Made by a program: the position numbers and the translations under genes. The notes below the pieces were generated by a model that saw nothing but the letters and a program-made list of their open reading frames with translations, was not told the DNA's origin and did no database searches. From Methylobacterium amylolyticum (GTDB taxonomy: Bacteria > Pseudomonadota > Alphaproteobacteria > Rhizobiales > Beijerinckiaceae): a stretch of DNA of 64,000 nucleotides. The stretch is from assembly GCF_030700245.1 (NCBI RefSeq), contig NZ_JAUYZI010000025.1, positions 36,867 to 100,866 of the forward strand, given 5' to 3'. Below, piece by piece: positions 42,889-50,662 of the stretch. Position 1 is the first letter of the stretch; every line of letters begins with the position of its first letter.

Positions 42889-43503
42889 ATGCACGATCTC
42901 GATAAGGCGCTGGCCGACATCGTGGCGATCCGATCGCAGATCGCGCGGGACACCACCTTCCGCGGCTTCGGCGCGGCGACGGTGGCGGCGACCGGCGGCG
43001 TCGCGCTGGCGACCGCGTGCGGGCAGGTCCTGTGGCTCGGCGACCCGATGGCGCGGCCGGGCCTGTTCTTCGGCGTGTGGATCGCGGCGGCGCTGCTCGC
43101 CTTCGCGATGATCGGCGTCGAGGCGGTGCGCCGCTCGCGCCGCCTGCATTCGGGCCTCGGCGACGCGATGGTGTGGAGCGCCATCGAGGTGTTCCTGCCG
43201 GCGGCCGGCGCCGGCGCCTGCCTCGCCCTGGTGATCGCCCGCTTCGCCCCCGAGGCAGTGTGGATGCTGCCGGGCCTGTGGCAGGTGCTGGTCGGCCTCG
43301 GGCTGTTCGCCGCGGCGCGGATGCTGCCGCGGGCGGTGCAGGGGGTCGGGGCGTGGTATCTGCTCGCCGGCCTCGCGGTCCTGGCCGTCTCGGCCGAGGG
43401 GCACGCGCTCTCGCCCTGGACGATGGGCCTGCCCTTCGCGGTCGGCCAAGCGTGGCTCGCCCTGGTCCTGCGCGGCGCCGGAGGCCCCGATGGCGATCTC
43501 TGA
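42889..43503 (+). CDS. Membrane protein of unknown function, paired with a winged-helix regulator
   Basis: A 204-residue protein with a soluble start (MHDLDKALADIVAIRSQIARDTTFRGFGA) and about six hydrophobic segments in hairpin order (FFGVWIAAALLAFAMIGVEAV, AWYLLAGLAVLAVSAEG, MGLPFAVGQAWLALVL). No family is recognised with confidence. The ATG at 42889 follows a GAGGGGG stretch. Its 3' end overlaps the regulator gene by 14 bases, so the two are translated together; the regulator may sense or control this protein's expression. Confidence 0.75.
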   Translation: MHDLDKALADIVAIRSQIARDTTFRGFGAATVAATGGVALATACGQVLWLGDPMARPGLFFGVWIAAALLAFAMIGVEAVRRSRRLHSGLGDAMVWSAIEVFLPAAGAGACLALVIARFAPEAVWMLPGLWQVLVGLGLFAAARMLPRAVQGVGAWYLLAGLAVLAVSAEGHALSPWTMGLPFAVGQAWLALVLRGAGGPDGDL

Positions 43504-43879
43504 CCGTGCCGCCGGCCGCTTCTCCTACGAGGGGCTCGACCGGGTGATCCACGAGAAGGCGCGCCTCAGCGTGCTCACCTCCCTGGTCGCCCATCCCAAG
43601 GGCCTCCCCTTCCCGGACCTCAAGCGCCTGTGCGGCCTGACCGACGGCAATCTCAGCCGCCACCTCGCGGTGCTCAGCGAGGCGGACCTCGTCAGCCTGG
43701 AGAAGGGCGTCGCCCAGAACCGGACCCAGACGGTCTGCCGGCTCACGGCCAACGGGCAGGCCCGGTTCCTCGACTATCTCGCGGTTCTGGAGCAGGTGGT
43801 GCGCGACGCTGCCAAAGGTGCCGACCGGGCCGCGGATTCCGGGCACCGCGGCCTCGATCCGGCCACGAAGCCGGCGTGA
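43490..43879 (+). CDS. Winged-helix transcriptional regulator (HTH_34-type)
   Basis: 129 residues. FSYEGLDRVIHEKARLSVLTSLVAHPKGLPFPDLKRLCGLTDGNLSRHLAVLSEADLVSLEKG is a complete winged helix-turn-helix with the recognition helix near TDGNLSRHLAVL, followed by a wing (NRTQTVCRLTANGQARF) and a dimerisation helix (LDYLAVLEQVVRDA). It is like the MarR/ArsR-related PF13601 family. A palindrome upstream of the pair could be its site. The 14-base overlap with the membrane-protein gene shows translational coupling. Confidence 0.88.
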   Translation: MAISDRAAGRFSYEGLDRVIHEKARLSVLTSLVAHPKGLPFPDLKRLCGLTDGNLSRHLAVLSEADLVSLEKGVAQNRTQTVCRLTANGQARFLDYLAVLEQVVRDAAKGADRAADSGHRGLDPATKPA

Positions 43880-43970
43880 GAGGATCGGCGCGCCGGGGTC
43901 TGCCCCTACATCGCCCGTTAACCCTGTTTCGATAGCCCAGTCCGACACGCCTGCGCGCGGAGACTTTACG

Positions 43971-44705
43971 ATGCAAAGCGAAGCGGAGCCCGGCGGCCGC
44001 CCGGCTGCCCTGCACGCCGCGATCATCATGGACGGCAACGGCCGCTGGGCGACCCGGCGCGGCCTGCCCCGCCTCGCCGGCCACCGCCGCGGGGTCGAGG
44101 CGATCCGGCGCACGGCCGAGGCGTGCCCGGACTTCGGGATCGGCACGCTGACCCTCTACGCCTTCTCCGCCGACAACTGGCAGCGCCCGGCCGACGAGGT
44201 CGGCGGATTGATGCGGCTGCTGCGCGCCTATCTCCGCAACGAGACGGCGCGTCTCGCCCGCACGGGCACCCGCCTCACCGTGGTGGGCCGCCGCGACCGG
44301 CTGCCCGCCGGCATCCCCGAAGCGATCGCCGCCGCCGAGGCTGCGACCGCCGCAGGCACGCGCCTGCACCTGCGGATCTGCGTGGACTACTCCGCCCGCG
44401 ACGCGATCGTCGCCGCCGCCCGGCGTCTGCACGGAGAAGAGGTCTCGCGCGACGCCTTCGGCGCGCTGGTGGCCGGGGACCTGCACGGCTCGCCGGTGGA
44501 GGTCGACCTGCTGATCCGCACCGGCGGCGAGAAGCGCCTGTCCGACTTCCTGCTGTGGGAGGCGGCCTACGCCGAGCTGCACTTCACCGAGCGGATGTGG
44601 CCGGATTTCGGGCCGGAGGATCTCGCCGCGGCGGTATCCGACTTCTCGGCCCGCGACCGGCGGTTCGGCGGCCTGAAGGCCCCGGCAGTACCCGCGGCCG
44701 CCTGA
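43971..44705 (+). CDS. Cis-prenyl diphosphate synthase, UppS family
   Basis: A 244-residue enzyme. Conserved regions are all present: HAAIIMDGNGRWATRRGLPRLAGHRRGVEAIR, TLYAFSADNWQRP, and VEVDLLIRTGGEKRLSDFLLWEAAYAELHFTERMWPDF. It condenses isopentenyl diphosphate with an allylic primer to make cis-polyprenyl diphosphate, normally the undecaprenyl carrier for peptidoglycan. The usual neighbours frr, cdsA and dxr are absent, so it may be a second paralogue with a different chain length. The ATG at 43971 begins close to the conserved core. Confidence 0.92.
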   Translation: MQSEAEPGGRPAALHAAIIMDGNGRWATRRGLPRLAGHRRGVEAIRRTAEACPDFGIGTLTLYAFSADNWQRPADEVGGLMRLLRAYLRNETARLARTGTRLTVVGRRDRLPAGIPEAIAAAEAATAAGTRLHLRICVDYSARDAIVAAARRLHGEEVSRDAFGALVAGDLHGSPVEVDLLIRTGGEKRLSDFLLWEAAYAELHFTERMWPDFGPEDLAAAVSDFSARDRRFGGLKAPAVPAAA

Positions 44706-44743
44706 CGCGGGCGCCGGGATGCGGGCACCGGACGACGACGCCC

Positions 44744-45619
44744 CTACAGCCGCTTCTCGAAGAACAGGTCCGGGTAGGGATCGTCGTTGAACCGGTCGAT
44801 CTCCGTCCAGCCGGTGGCCCGGTAGAGCGCGAGCGCCTCGGTCAGGGCGCTGTTGGAATCGAGGCGCAGGCGCGCGACGCCCAGTTCCCGGGCCGCGTCC
44901 TCGGTCGCCGCCATCAGGCGCCGAGCGAGGCCCAGCCCGCGGGCGCTCGGCGCGACCCACAGCCGCTTGATCTCCGCATGCGCGCCGCCGTCGCCCTTCA
45001 GGGCGACGCAGCCGATCGGCAAACCGTCCGACAGCGCGACCACGAAGGCGCCGCGCGGCGCCACCATGTCCGCCACCGCCGGATCGCGCGATGACGCGAC
45101 GTCGAAGCCGCCCGAGAAGCGCGCGGCGAGTTCGGCGTAGTAGGCCCGCAGGCAGTGGACGGCGGCCGGGTCGTCGGGCGAGACCGTCCGCAGGACGATC
45201 CGCTCGCGGCCGAGCACTGTGGCGACGAGGTCCATGGCGGCGAGCAGCGCCTCCGGTCGCGGCGCCCGGCCCAGCACCTCCGCCGCCCGCGCGTCCGACA
45301 GCGCCTCGTAGGCCTCGAACTCGCTCCGGCCCACTCGCGTCAGCGTCGCGACTCGGCGCCGCCCGTCGCCCCGCTGCACCTGGGTGTCGACCAAGCCCTC
45401 GGCCTCCAGCCCGCGCAGCAGCCGGCTGAGCAGACCGGAGTCGAGGTTCAGCTCGTCGCGCAGCCCGGACAGGTCCGTCCGCCCCCGCCCGACGGCGTTC
45501 AGCACCCGCGCCACGCCGAGCGGCCGGCCGCGGCCGAGGAACGACTCGTCCAGCGCACCGACCTCACGGGTCACGGCCCGGCTGAAGCGGCGGAAGCGGG
45601 CGACGGCGTCGGCGGTCAT
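44744..45619 (-). CDS. MarR-GNAT fusion protein
   Basis: A 291-residue two-domain protein: N-terminal MarR-type winged helix (VARFRRFSRAVTREVGALDESFLGRGRPLGVARVLNAVG, LNLDSGLLSRLLRGLEAEGLV, 1-140) and a C-terminal GNAT acetyltransferase (IKRLWVAPSARGLGLARRLMAATEDAARELGV near 230, ALYRATGWTEI). Such fusions probably regulate genes in response to an acetylated or toxic small molecule. It is convergent with the uppS-type gene. The 84 bases to coaBC form a divergent promoter region. Confidence 0.9.
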   Translation of the reverse strand: MTADAVARFRRFSRAVTREVGALDESFLGRGRPLGVARVLNAVGRGRTDLSGLRDELNLDSGLLSRLLRGLEAEGLVDTQVQRGDGRRRVATLTRVGRSEFEAYEALSDARAAEVLGRAPRPEALLAAMDLVATVLGRERIVLRTVSPDDPAAVHCLRAYYAELAARFSGGFDVASSRDPAVADMVAPRGAFVVALSDGLPIGCVALKGDGGAHAEIKRLWVAPSARGLGLARRLMAATEDAARELGVARLRLDSNSALTEALALYRATGWTEIDRFNDDPYPDLFFEKRL

Positions 45620-45703
45620 GATCTCTGACCTAAGTCAGGCATCCCGCGCGATCAATCCCGGCAAGCGCTTGACGGGGCGGCCGCGGCGCGCCGAAGTCGC
45701 GCC

Positions 45704-46966
45704 ATGACCACCGCCCTCGCCCGCCGCCGGATCCTCCTTGTCATCGGCGGGGGCATCGCGGCCTACAAGAGCCTCGACCTGATCCGGCGCCTGCGCGAGC
45801 GCGGCGCCAGCGTCTGCCCGCTGCTGACGCAAGGGGCGCAGGAATTCGTGACGCCGCTCGCCGCCGCCGCGCTCGCCGGGGAGCGCGCGCACACCGACCT
45901 GTTCGACCGGGCGGAGGAGGCCGACATCGGCCACATCAAGCTCGCCCGGCAGGCCGACGCGGTGGTGGTGGCGCCGGCCACCGCCAACCTGATGGCGCGG
46001 ATGGCAGGCGGACACGCGCCCGACCTCGCCTCGACGGTGCTGCTCGCCACCACCCTGCCGATCCTGATCGCCCCGGCGATGAACGTGCGGATGTGGGCGC
46101 ATCCGGCCACGCGCCGGAACCTCGCGACCCTGGAGGGCGACGGCGTCCGCGTCGTGGGCCCCAATGCCGGGGCGATGGCCGAGCCCGAATCCGGCCCAGG
46201 CCGCATGGCCGAGCCGACCGAGATCGCCGACGCCGTCGAGCGGATGCTGGCCGAGGCCGCCGCCGACGCACCGGGCTTCGGCTTCCTCGCCGGCCGGGAC
46301 GCCGCGCCGCGCCCGCTGGCGGGGCGGCGGGTGCTCGTCACCTCGGGCCCGACCCACGAGCCGATCGACCCGGTCCGCTACATCGCCAACCGCTCCTCGG
46401 GCCGGCAGGGACATGCCATCGCCGCCGCCGCGGCGCGGGCCGGCGCCGCGGTCACCCTGGTCTCCGGACCGGTGTCGATCCCGGATCCGGAGGGGGTGAC
46501 GGTCGTGCGGGTCGAGACCGCGCGGGAGATGCTGGCCGCGGTCGAGGCGGCCCTGCCCGTCGACCTCGCGATCTTCGCCGCCGCGGTCGCCGACTGGCGG
46601 CCGGAGGTCGAGGCCGGGACGAAGAAGATCAAGAAGGACGGCAGCGGCCCCGCCCCCCTGGCGCTCGCCGAGAACCCGGACATCCTCGCCACCGTCGCCC
46701 GGATGGCGGCCGGGCGGCCGCGCCTCGTGGTCGGCTTCGCCGCCGAGACCGATTCCGTGCTGGAGCACGCCCGGGCCAAGATCGCCCGCAAGGGCTGCGA
46801 CCTGATCGTCGCCAACGACGTCTCCGCCGCGGGGGCGGTGATGGGCGGCACCGAGAACGCCGTCCACCTGATCGACCGCGACGGCGCGGTGGAATCCTGG
46901 CCGCGGGCCGGCAAGGACGCGGTCGCCGCCCGCCTCGTCGCGCATCTGGCCGGGCTGCTGGCCTGA
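45704..46966 (+). CDS. coaBC: Bifunctional CoaBC (phosphopantothenoylcysteine synthetase/decarboxylase)
   Basis: A 420-residue enzyme making 4'-phosphopantetheine for coenzyme A. The CoaC flavoprotein domain (1-190) shows LLVIGGGIAAYKSLDLIRRL, the catalytic His in IGHIKLARQAD, PATANLMARMAGGHAPDL and the PxMNxxM motif in APAMNVRMWAHPATRRNL. The CoaB domain (from about 200) shows RRVLVTSGPTHEPIDPVRYIANRSSGRQGHAIA, Lys-rich KIKKDG and ENPDIL, and a C-terminal Asn-Asp region IVANDVSAAG. The FKBP gene follows 62 bases later. Confidence 0.97.
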   Translation: MTTALARRRILLVIGGGIAAYKSLDLIRRLRERGASVCPLLTQGAQEFVTPLAAAALAGERAHTDLFDRAEEADIGHIKLARQADAVVVAPATANLMARMAGGHAPDLASTVLLATTLPILIAPAMNVRMWAHPATRRNLATLEGDGVRVVGPNAGAMAEPESGPGRMAEPTEIADAVERMLAEAAADAPGFGFLAGRDAAPRPLAGRRVLVTSGPTHEPIDPVRYIANRSSGRQGHAIAAAAARAGAAVTLVSGPVSIPDPEGVTVVRVETAREMLAAVEAALPVDLAIFAAAVADWRPEVEAGTKKIKKDGSGPAPLALAENPDILATVARMAAGRPRLVVGFAAETDSVLEHARAKIARKGCDLIVANDVSAAGAVMGGTENAVHLIDRDGAVESWPRAGKDAVAARLVAHLAGLLA

Positions 46967-47028
46967 GGCGGCCCGGACAGCTAGAAGGCCCGCGACGGCC
47001 GGCGCCCTGCCGGCCACGGGGAGAATCC

Positions 47029-47448
47029 ATGCCTCGCCTGTCCCTGATCGCCGGAGCCGCGCTGATCGCCATGACCGCTTCCGCTCAAGCCGCCGAGACC
47101 GTCACCCTGCCCTCGGGCCTGAAGTACCAGGACGAGGTGGTCGGCACCGGCCCGCAGCCCAAGCCGGGGCAGCAGGTCACCGTGCAGTACACCGGCTGGC
47201 TCGACGAGGGCGGCAAGAAGGGCAAGAAGTTCGACTCGTCGCGCGACCGCAACCAGCCCTTCTCCTTCCCGCTCGGCGCCGGCCAGGTCATCCAGGGCTG
47301 GGACCTCGGCGTCGCGACCATGAAGCAGGGCGGCAAGCGCACTCTGATCATCCCGCCGGAGCTCGGCTACGGCGCCCGCGGCGCCGGCGGCGTCATCCCG
47401 CCGAACGCCACCCTGATCTTCGACGTCGAGCTGCTCGGCGCGAAGTAA
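47029..47448 (+). CDS. FKBP-type peptidyl-prolyl cis-trans isomerase, exported
   Basis: A 139-residue protein with a signal peptide (MPRLSLIAGAALIAMTASAQAAE, cleavage AQA-AE) and a single FKBP domain: VTLPSGLKYQDEVVGTG, VTVQYTGWLDEGGKKGKKFDSS, FPLGAGQVIQGWDLGVATMKQGGKRTLIIPPELGYG, ending VIPPNATLIFDVELLG. It would catalyse proline isomerisation during protein folding in the periplasm. A GGGGAGAAT site precedes the ATG. It ends 35 bases upstream of the JetA-like gene and could be cotranscribed with it. Confidence 0.95.
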   Translation: MPRLSLIAGAALIAMTASAQAAETVTLPSGLKYQDEVVGTGPQPKPGQQVTVQYTGWLDEGGKKGKKFDSSRDRNQPFSFPLGAGQVIQGWDLGVATMKQGGKRTLIIPPELGYGARGAGGVIPPNATLIFDVELLGAK

Positions 47449-47483
47449 CGGTCCGGCTGCGCGACGGCGAAAGTCCCAAAAGA

Positions 47484-48854
47484 ATGCTGTTCGCGCAGCT
47501 TCCGGACGACCTGTTCCGGCCGCTTGCCTCGCCGAGCCGGGCCTTCAACGCGGCGCTCCTCCTGCACCTGCACCGACGGGTGCTGGGCGCGGAGCCGGTG
47601 CGCAAGGCGGAGCTTCTGGCCGAGATCGGCGACTTCGCCTCCGGCTGGAGCGAGCCGGAGGTCGCGGGCGACGAGCCGGTGCCGCCGGATCCGGCCGAGC
47701 GCCGGGCCGCCCTCTACCGCCGGCTGGCGGAGTCCGGCTGGCTGATCGAGCGGCGCGAGCGCTACGTGCCGGTGGTCGAGTTCGACCCCGAGGCGCGGCT
47801 GCTGCTCGAAGAGCTGTCGCGGCTGGAGCGGGGCGAGACCCGCAGCTACGGCGGCGCGGTGCTGGAGGTGCTGGGCGGGCTGGAGAGCGCGCTCGGCGAT
47901 CCCGGCAACCGCTCCGAGGCCCTGACCAACGCCGCCCGGGCCGCCTCCGCCTTCCTCGCCCACGTGCGCGGCCTCGCCGCCGGCATGCGCAAGGTCGAGG
48001 AGCGCATCCTGCGCGAGCCCGACCGGGCCAAGAGCGTCCGGCTGTTCTTCGAGGACTTCGTCGAGCGCCACCTGATCAGCGACTACCGGACGCTGCACAC
48101 CCGCTTCAACCCGTTCCGCTTCCGCGCCAGCGTGATCCGCGAGGCGAGCGGCGCCCTGCGCGACGCCCTGACCGTGCGGGCGCTGGCGGAAGGGCTGATC
48201 CGCGAGGGCCGCGCCGCCGACCTCGACGCCGCCGAGCGGGCGGTGCGCGGCGACCTCGCCGGCATCCTGTCCGTGTTCGAGGGCCTCGACGGCCATCTCG
48301 ACGCCGTCGACGCGGTGGTCGCCCGGCTGGAACGCCGCATCGGCGCGGCGGTGCTCTTCATGGACGCGCCCGATCCCGGCGCCGTCGAGCGCGTGGCCGC
48401 GCTGCTGCGCGCGGTCGGCGCCGCCGAGGACGCGCCGCTGGTCGCCGCCGCGCTGACGGTGCTGCGCCCGCCGCTCGGCGAGGCGCATCTGCAGACGCCC
48501 CGGGCGCGCCGGGCCGAGATCCCGATCGATCCGCTGCCCGACCTGGAGCCCGACCCGGCGATCGACCGCTTCGCCGAGGCCAAGGCCGCCTTCCGCCGCC
48601 GGACCACGGTGACGCCCGAGACCATGGCCGCCTTCGTCGAGGCGCGGCTCGGCCGGCGCGGGGCCCTGCGCGGCTCCGGCATCGCGATCGACGGCGTGGA
48701 CGATTTCGTGGTGTTCCAGCGCCTGCGCGAGATCGACCTGCTGTTCGAGGGGCGGCTCGGCGCCCGCTACGGCGTCACCCATCTCACCGACCGCCTCGCC
48801 AACGGCTGGCTCGACTGCCCCGACTTCCTGCTGGAGCGCCGCGCCGGTGCTTGA
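47484..48854 (+). CDS. JetA-like subunit (Wadjet/MksF-type kleisin)
   Basis: A 456-residue protein starting MLFAQLPDDLFRPLASPSRA (wHTH), with PVVEFDPEARLLLEELSRLERG, VRLFFEDFVERHLISDYRTLHTRFNPFRFR near residue 205, a coiled-coil middle and a C-terminal winged-helix-like part. I recognise this as the JetA (MksF-like) kleisin of Wadjet complexes, which bind the SMC-like JetC to recognise and, with JetD, cut plasmid DNA. It overlaps JetB by 8 bases. No jetC or jetD follows: the next gene, murI, is convergent. Family call is from memory of the motifs. Confidence 0.75.
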   Translation: MLFAQLPDDLFRPLASPSRAFNAALLLHLHRRVLGAEPVRKAELLAEIGDFASGWSEPEVAGDEPVPPDPAERRAALYRRLAESGWLIERRERYVPVVEFDPEARLLLEELSRLERGETRSYGGAVLEVLGGLESALGDPGNRSEALTNAARAASAFLAHVRGLAAGMRKVEERILREPDRAKSVRLFFEDFVERHLISDYRTLHTRFNPFRFRASVIREASGALRDALTVRALAEGLIREGRAADLDAAERAVRGDLAGILSVFEGLDGHLDAVDAVVARLERRIGAAVLFMDAPDPGAVERVAALLRAVGAAEDAPLVAAALTVLRPPLGEAHLQTPRARRAEIPIDPLPDLEPDPAIDRFAEAKAAFRRRTTVTPETMAAFVEARLGRRGALRGSGIAIDGVDDFVVFQRLREIDLLFEGRLGARYGVTHLTDRLANGWLDCPDFLLERRAGA

Positions 48855-49470
48855 GGGATTCCGCGCCATCGTCGACGGCGACGAGCCGGCCCCGCCCGGC
48901 GCCCGCGCGCCCGACGCGGACGAGTTGAGCCGGGCCCTCCAGGTACTGCTCAAAACGCAGGTGATCTACGCCGACACCCCCGGCATCGGCCGCTCCTACG
49001 AGCTGGCCCGGCACTACGCGCCGTTCTTCACCGACTACTTCGCCTGTCTCGGCTACGCGCTGGCCGTCTCGCACCGGGACCAGATGGTGAGCCTCAGCCC
49101 CGCCCCGGGCGCCCCGCGCCACGACATCGTCTCCGAGCGCCTGCGCAAGGACGAGACCCTGGTGCTGCTGGCGCTGCGCCTCCTGTACGAGGAGGGCCTG
49201 CGCGGGGGCCGTGTCGGCACCGACGGGGTGGTCGAGTGCACCACCGACGAGATCGTCGAGAAGATTCGCGGCGTCGCCCGAAACGATCCCCCCGAGGAGG
49301 GGCGCCTCGCCGACATCCTCCGCCTGTTCGGCCGCCGCGGCGGCCTCAAGCTCGGCGAGCGCGACCGGATCGAGCGCGTCACGCCGCTGTCCCTGCTGCC
49401 GGGCCTGACGGTGCTCGCCTCCGACGCGTGGCTGGAGCGCCTGCGGGCGTGGTCGGACGCGCGGGAATGA
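48847..49470 (+). CDS. JetB-like subunit (DUF4194, MksE-type)
   Basis: A 207-residue protein of the DUF4194 family: LSRALQVLLKTQVIYADTPGIGRSYELARHYAPFFTDYFACLGYAL, then RLRKDETLVLLALRLLYEEGL and DEIVEKIRGV with a final small winged helix. In Wadjet/MksBEF complexes two copies of this KITE-like subunit bind the JetA kleisin. The GTG start lies inside the end of jetA (8-base overlap). The reading frame is complete with no truncation, but the ATPase partner is missing from the window. Confidence 0.78.
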   Translation: MLEGFRAIVDGDEPAPPGARAPDADELSRALQVLLKTQVIYADTPGIGRSYELARHYAPFFTDYFACLGYALAVSHRDQMVSLSPAPGAPRHDIVSERLRKDETLVLLALRLLYEEGLRGGRVGTDGVVECTTDEIVEKIRGVARNDPPEEGRLADILRLFGRRGGLKLGERDRIERVTPLSLLPGLTVLASDAWLERLRAWSDARE

Positions 49471-49560
49471 CGCGGCTGCGAACCGGTTCTGCCCGGCACC
49501 ATCGTCCTTGCGCGGCGCGGGCCGCTCACGCACCCAACGACGGACGGCCTCCGAGAAGGA

Positions 49561-50436
49561 TCACTGCAACGGCAGCGGCATCGCCTCGACGGCGACCTCG
49601 CCGATGCCGCGGGCGGCGAGGCCGTCGCGGAGCGGTGCGGTGAGGCCGGTGCCGGCGGTGAAGGCGGCGCGCACGCTACCGTCGCGGGGGGCCTCCCGGG
49701 GTGCGGGCCCGAGGAGTTGCACCACCCGGCGGGCGATCGCTGGGGCGGGGTCGATCCAGGTCACCGGCCAGGGGGCGAGCGCCTCGAAGCGCGGCAGCAG
49801 CAGCGGGTAGTGGGTGCAGGCGAGGCAGACTACGTCGGTGCGCCGCCCGTCCTCGGCGGTGACGAAGCACGGGGCGATCTCGGCGGCGAGCGCCGTGTCG
49901 TCGACCGGCGCGCCGGCCATCTCGGCCTCGGCGAACCCGGCCAGACGCTGCGAGCCGACGAGCGTCACCGCGCAGGCGCCGGCATAGGTGGCGATCAGGT
50001 CGCGGGTGTAGGAGCGGGCGACCGTGCCCGGGGTGGCGAGCAGGGTCACGAGCCGCGAGCGGGTCGCCTCCGCCGCCGGCTTGATCGGCGGCACCACCCC
50101 GACGAACGGCGTGGTGAAGCGCTGACGCAGGGCCGGCAGCACCAGGGTCGAGGCGGTGTTGCAGGCGATGACCACGAGATCCGGCCGGTGGGTCGCGACG
50201 AGGCGGTCCATCACCGCGAGCACCCGGGCCACCAGGGTCGCCTCGGTGAGGCGGCCGTAGGGGAAGGCGGCGTCGTCGGCGGCGTAGACGTAGCGGGCGT
50301 CCGGCCGGGCGCGGCGCACCGCGTCGAGGACGGTGAGGCCGCCCATCCCGCTGTCGAACACGAGGATCGTCGGCTCCGGCGCGGCGCGGAGGGCGGCGGC
50401 GGACAGGGTGGCACCGGCCATCAGATCGATCCGCAT
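49561..50436 (-). CDS. murI: Glutamate racemase
   Basis: A 291-residue enzyme that supplies D-glutamate for peptidoglycan. The two catalytic cysteines are visible, Cys92 in VVIACNTASTLVLPAL and Cys207 in VCLACTHYPLLLP, together with the substrate loops ILVFDSGMGGLTVL (residues 24-37) and YAADDAAFPYG. Length fits the family. It converges on the JetA/JetB pair (90 bases between ends), which fixes the right boundary of that unit. The 226 bases upstream separate it from the divergent egtB gene. Confidence 0.96.
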   Translation of the reverse strand: MRIDLMAGATLSAAALRAAPEPTILVFDSGMGGLTVLDAVRRARPDARYVYAADDAAFPYGRLTEATLVARVLAVMDRLVATHRPDLVVIACNTASTLVLPALRQRFTTPFVGVVPPIKPAAEATRSRLVTLLATPGTVARSYTRDLIATYAGACAVTLVGSQRLAGFAEAEMAGAPVDDTALAAEIAPCFVTAEDGRRTDVVCLACTHYPLLLPRFEALAPWPVTWIDPAPAIARRVVQLLGPAPREAPRDGSVRAAFTAGTGLTAPLRDGLAARGIGEVAVEAMPLPLQ

Positions 50437-50662
50437 CGAAACGCTCAGCTCTCCCCGTCGCGGGCGGCAGGAGTGTCGGGCGCGACGGTTAAGGCCCCCT
50501 CACTGCGGCGAGAGAAAGGCCCGGGATTTCGGCAACCGTCGGGCGCGGAGGGCGCGCGCGTCGCGCACAGCTTGTCGGCGCCCGCGAGGAACATATGTGC
50601 TGCGCCCGGCCTTACAGGCGGAAGACGGTTCCCCGGGGCCGTCCGGAGAGGGACAGATCCGC

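Noticed and set aside
43918..43921. TTAA upstream of the uppS-type gene as a CtrA half site
   Set aside because: No second TTAA at 7 bases; a single TTAA is not informative.
47484..49470. JetA/JetB pair as a complete Wadjet defence system
   Set aside because: The required JetC ATPase and JetD nuclease are absent from the window, so a working plasmid-cleaving system cannot be claimed.
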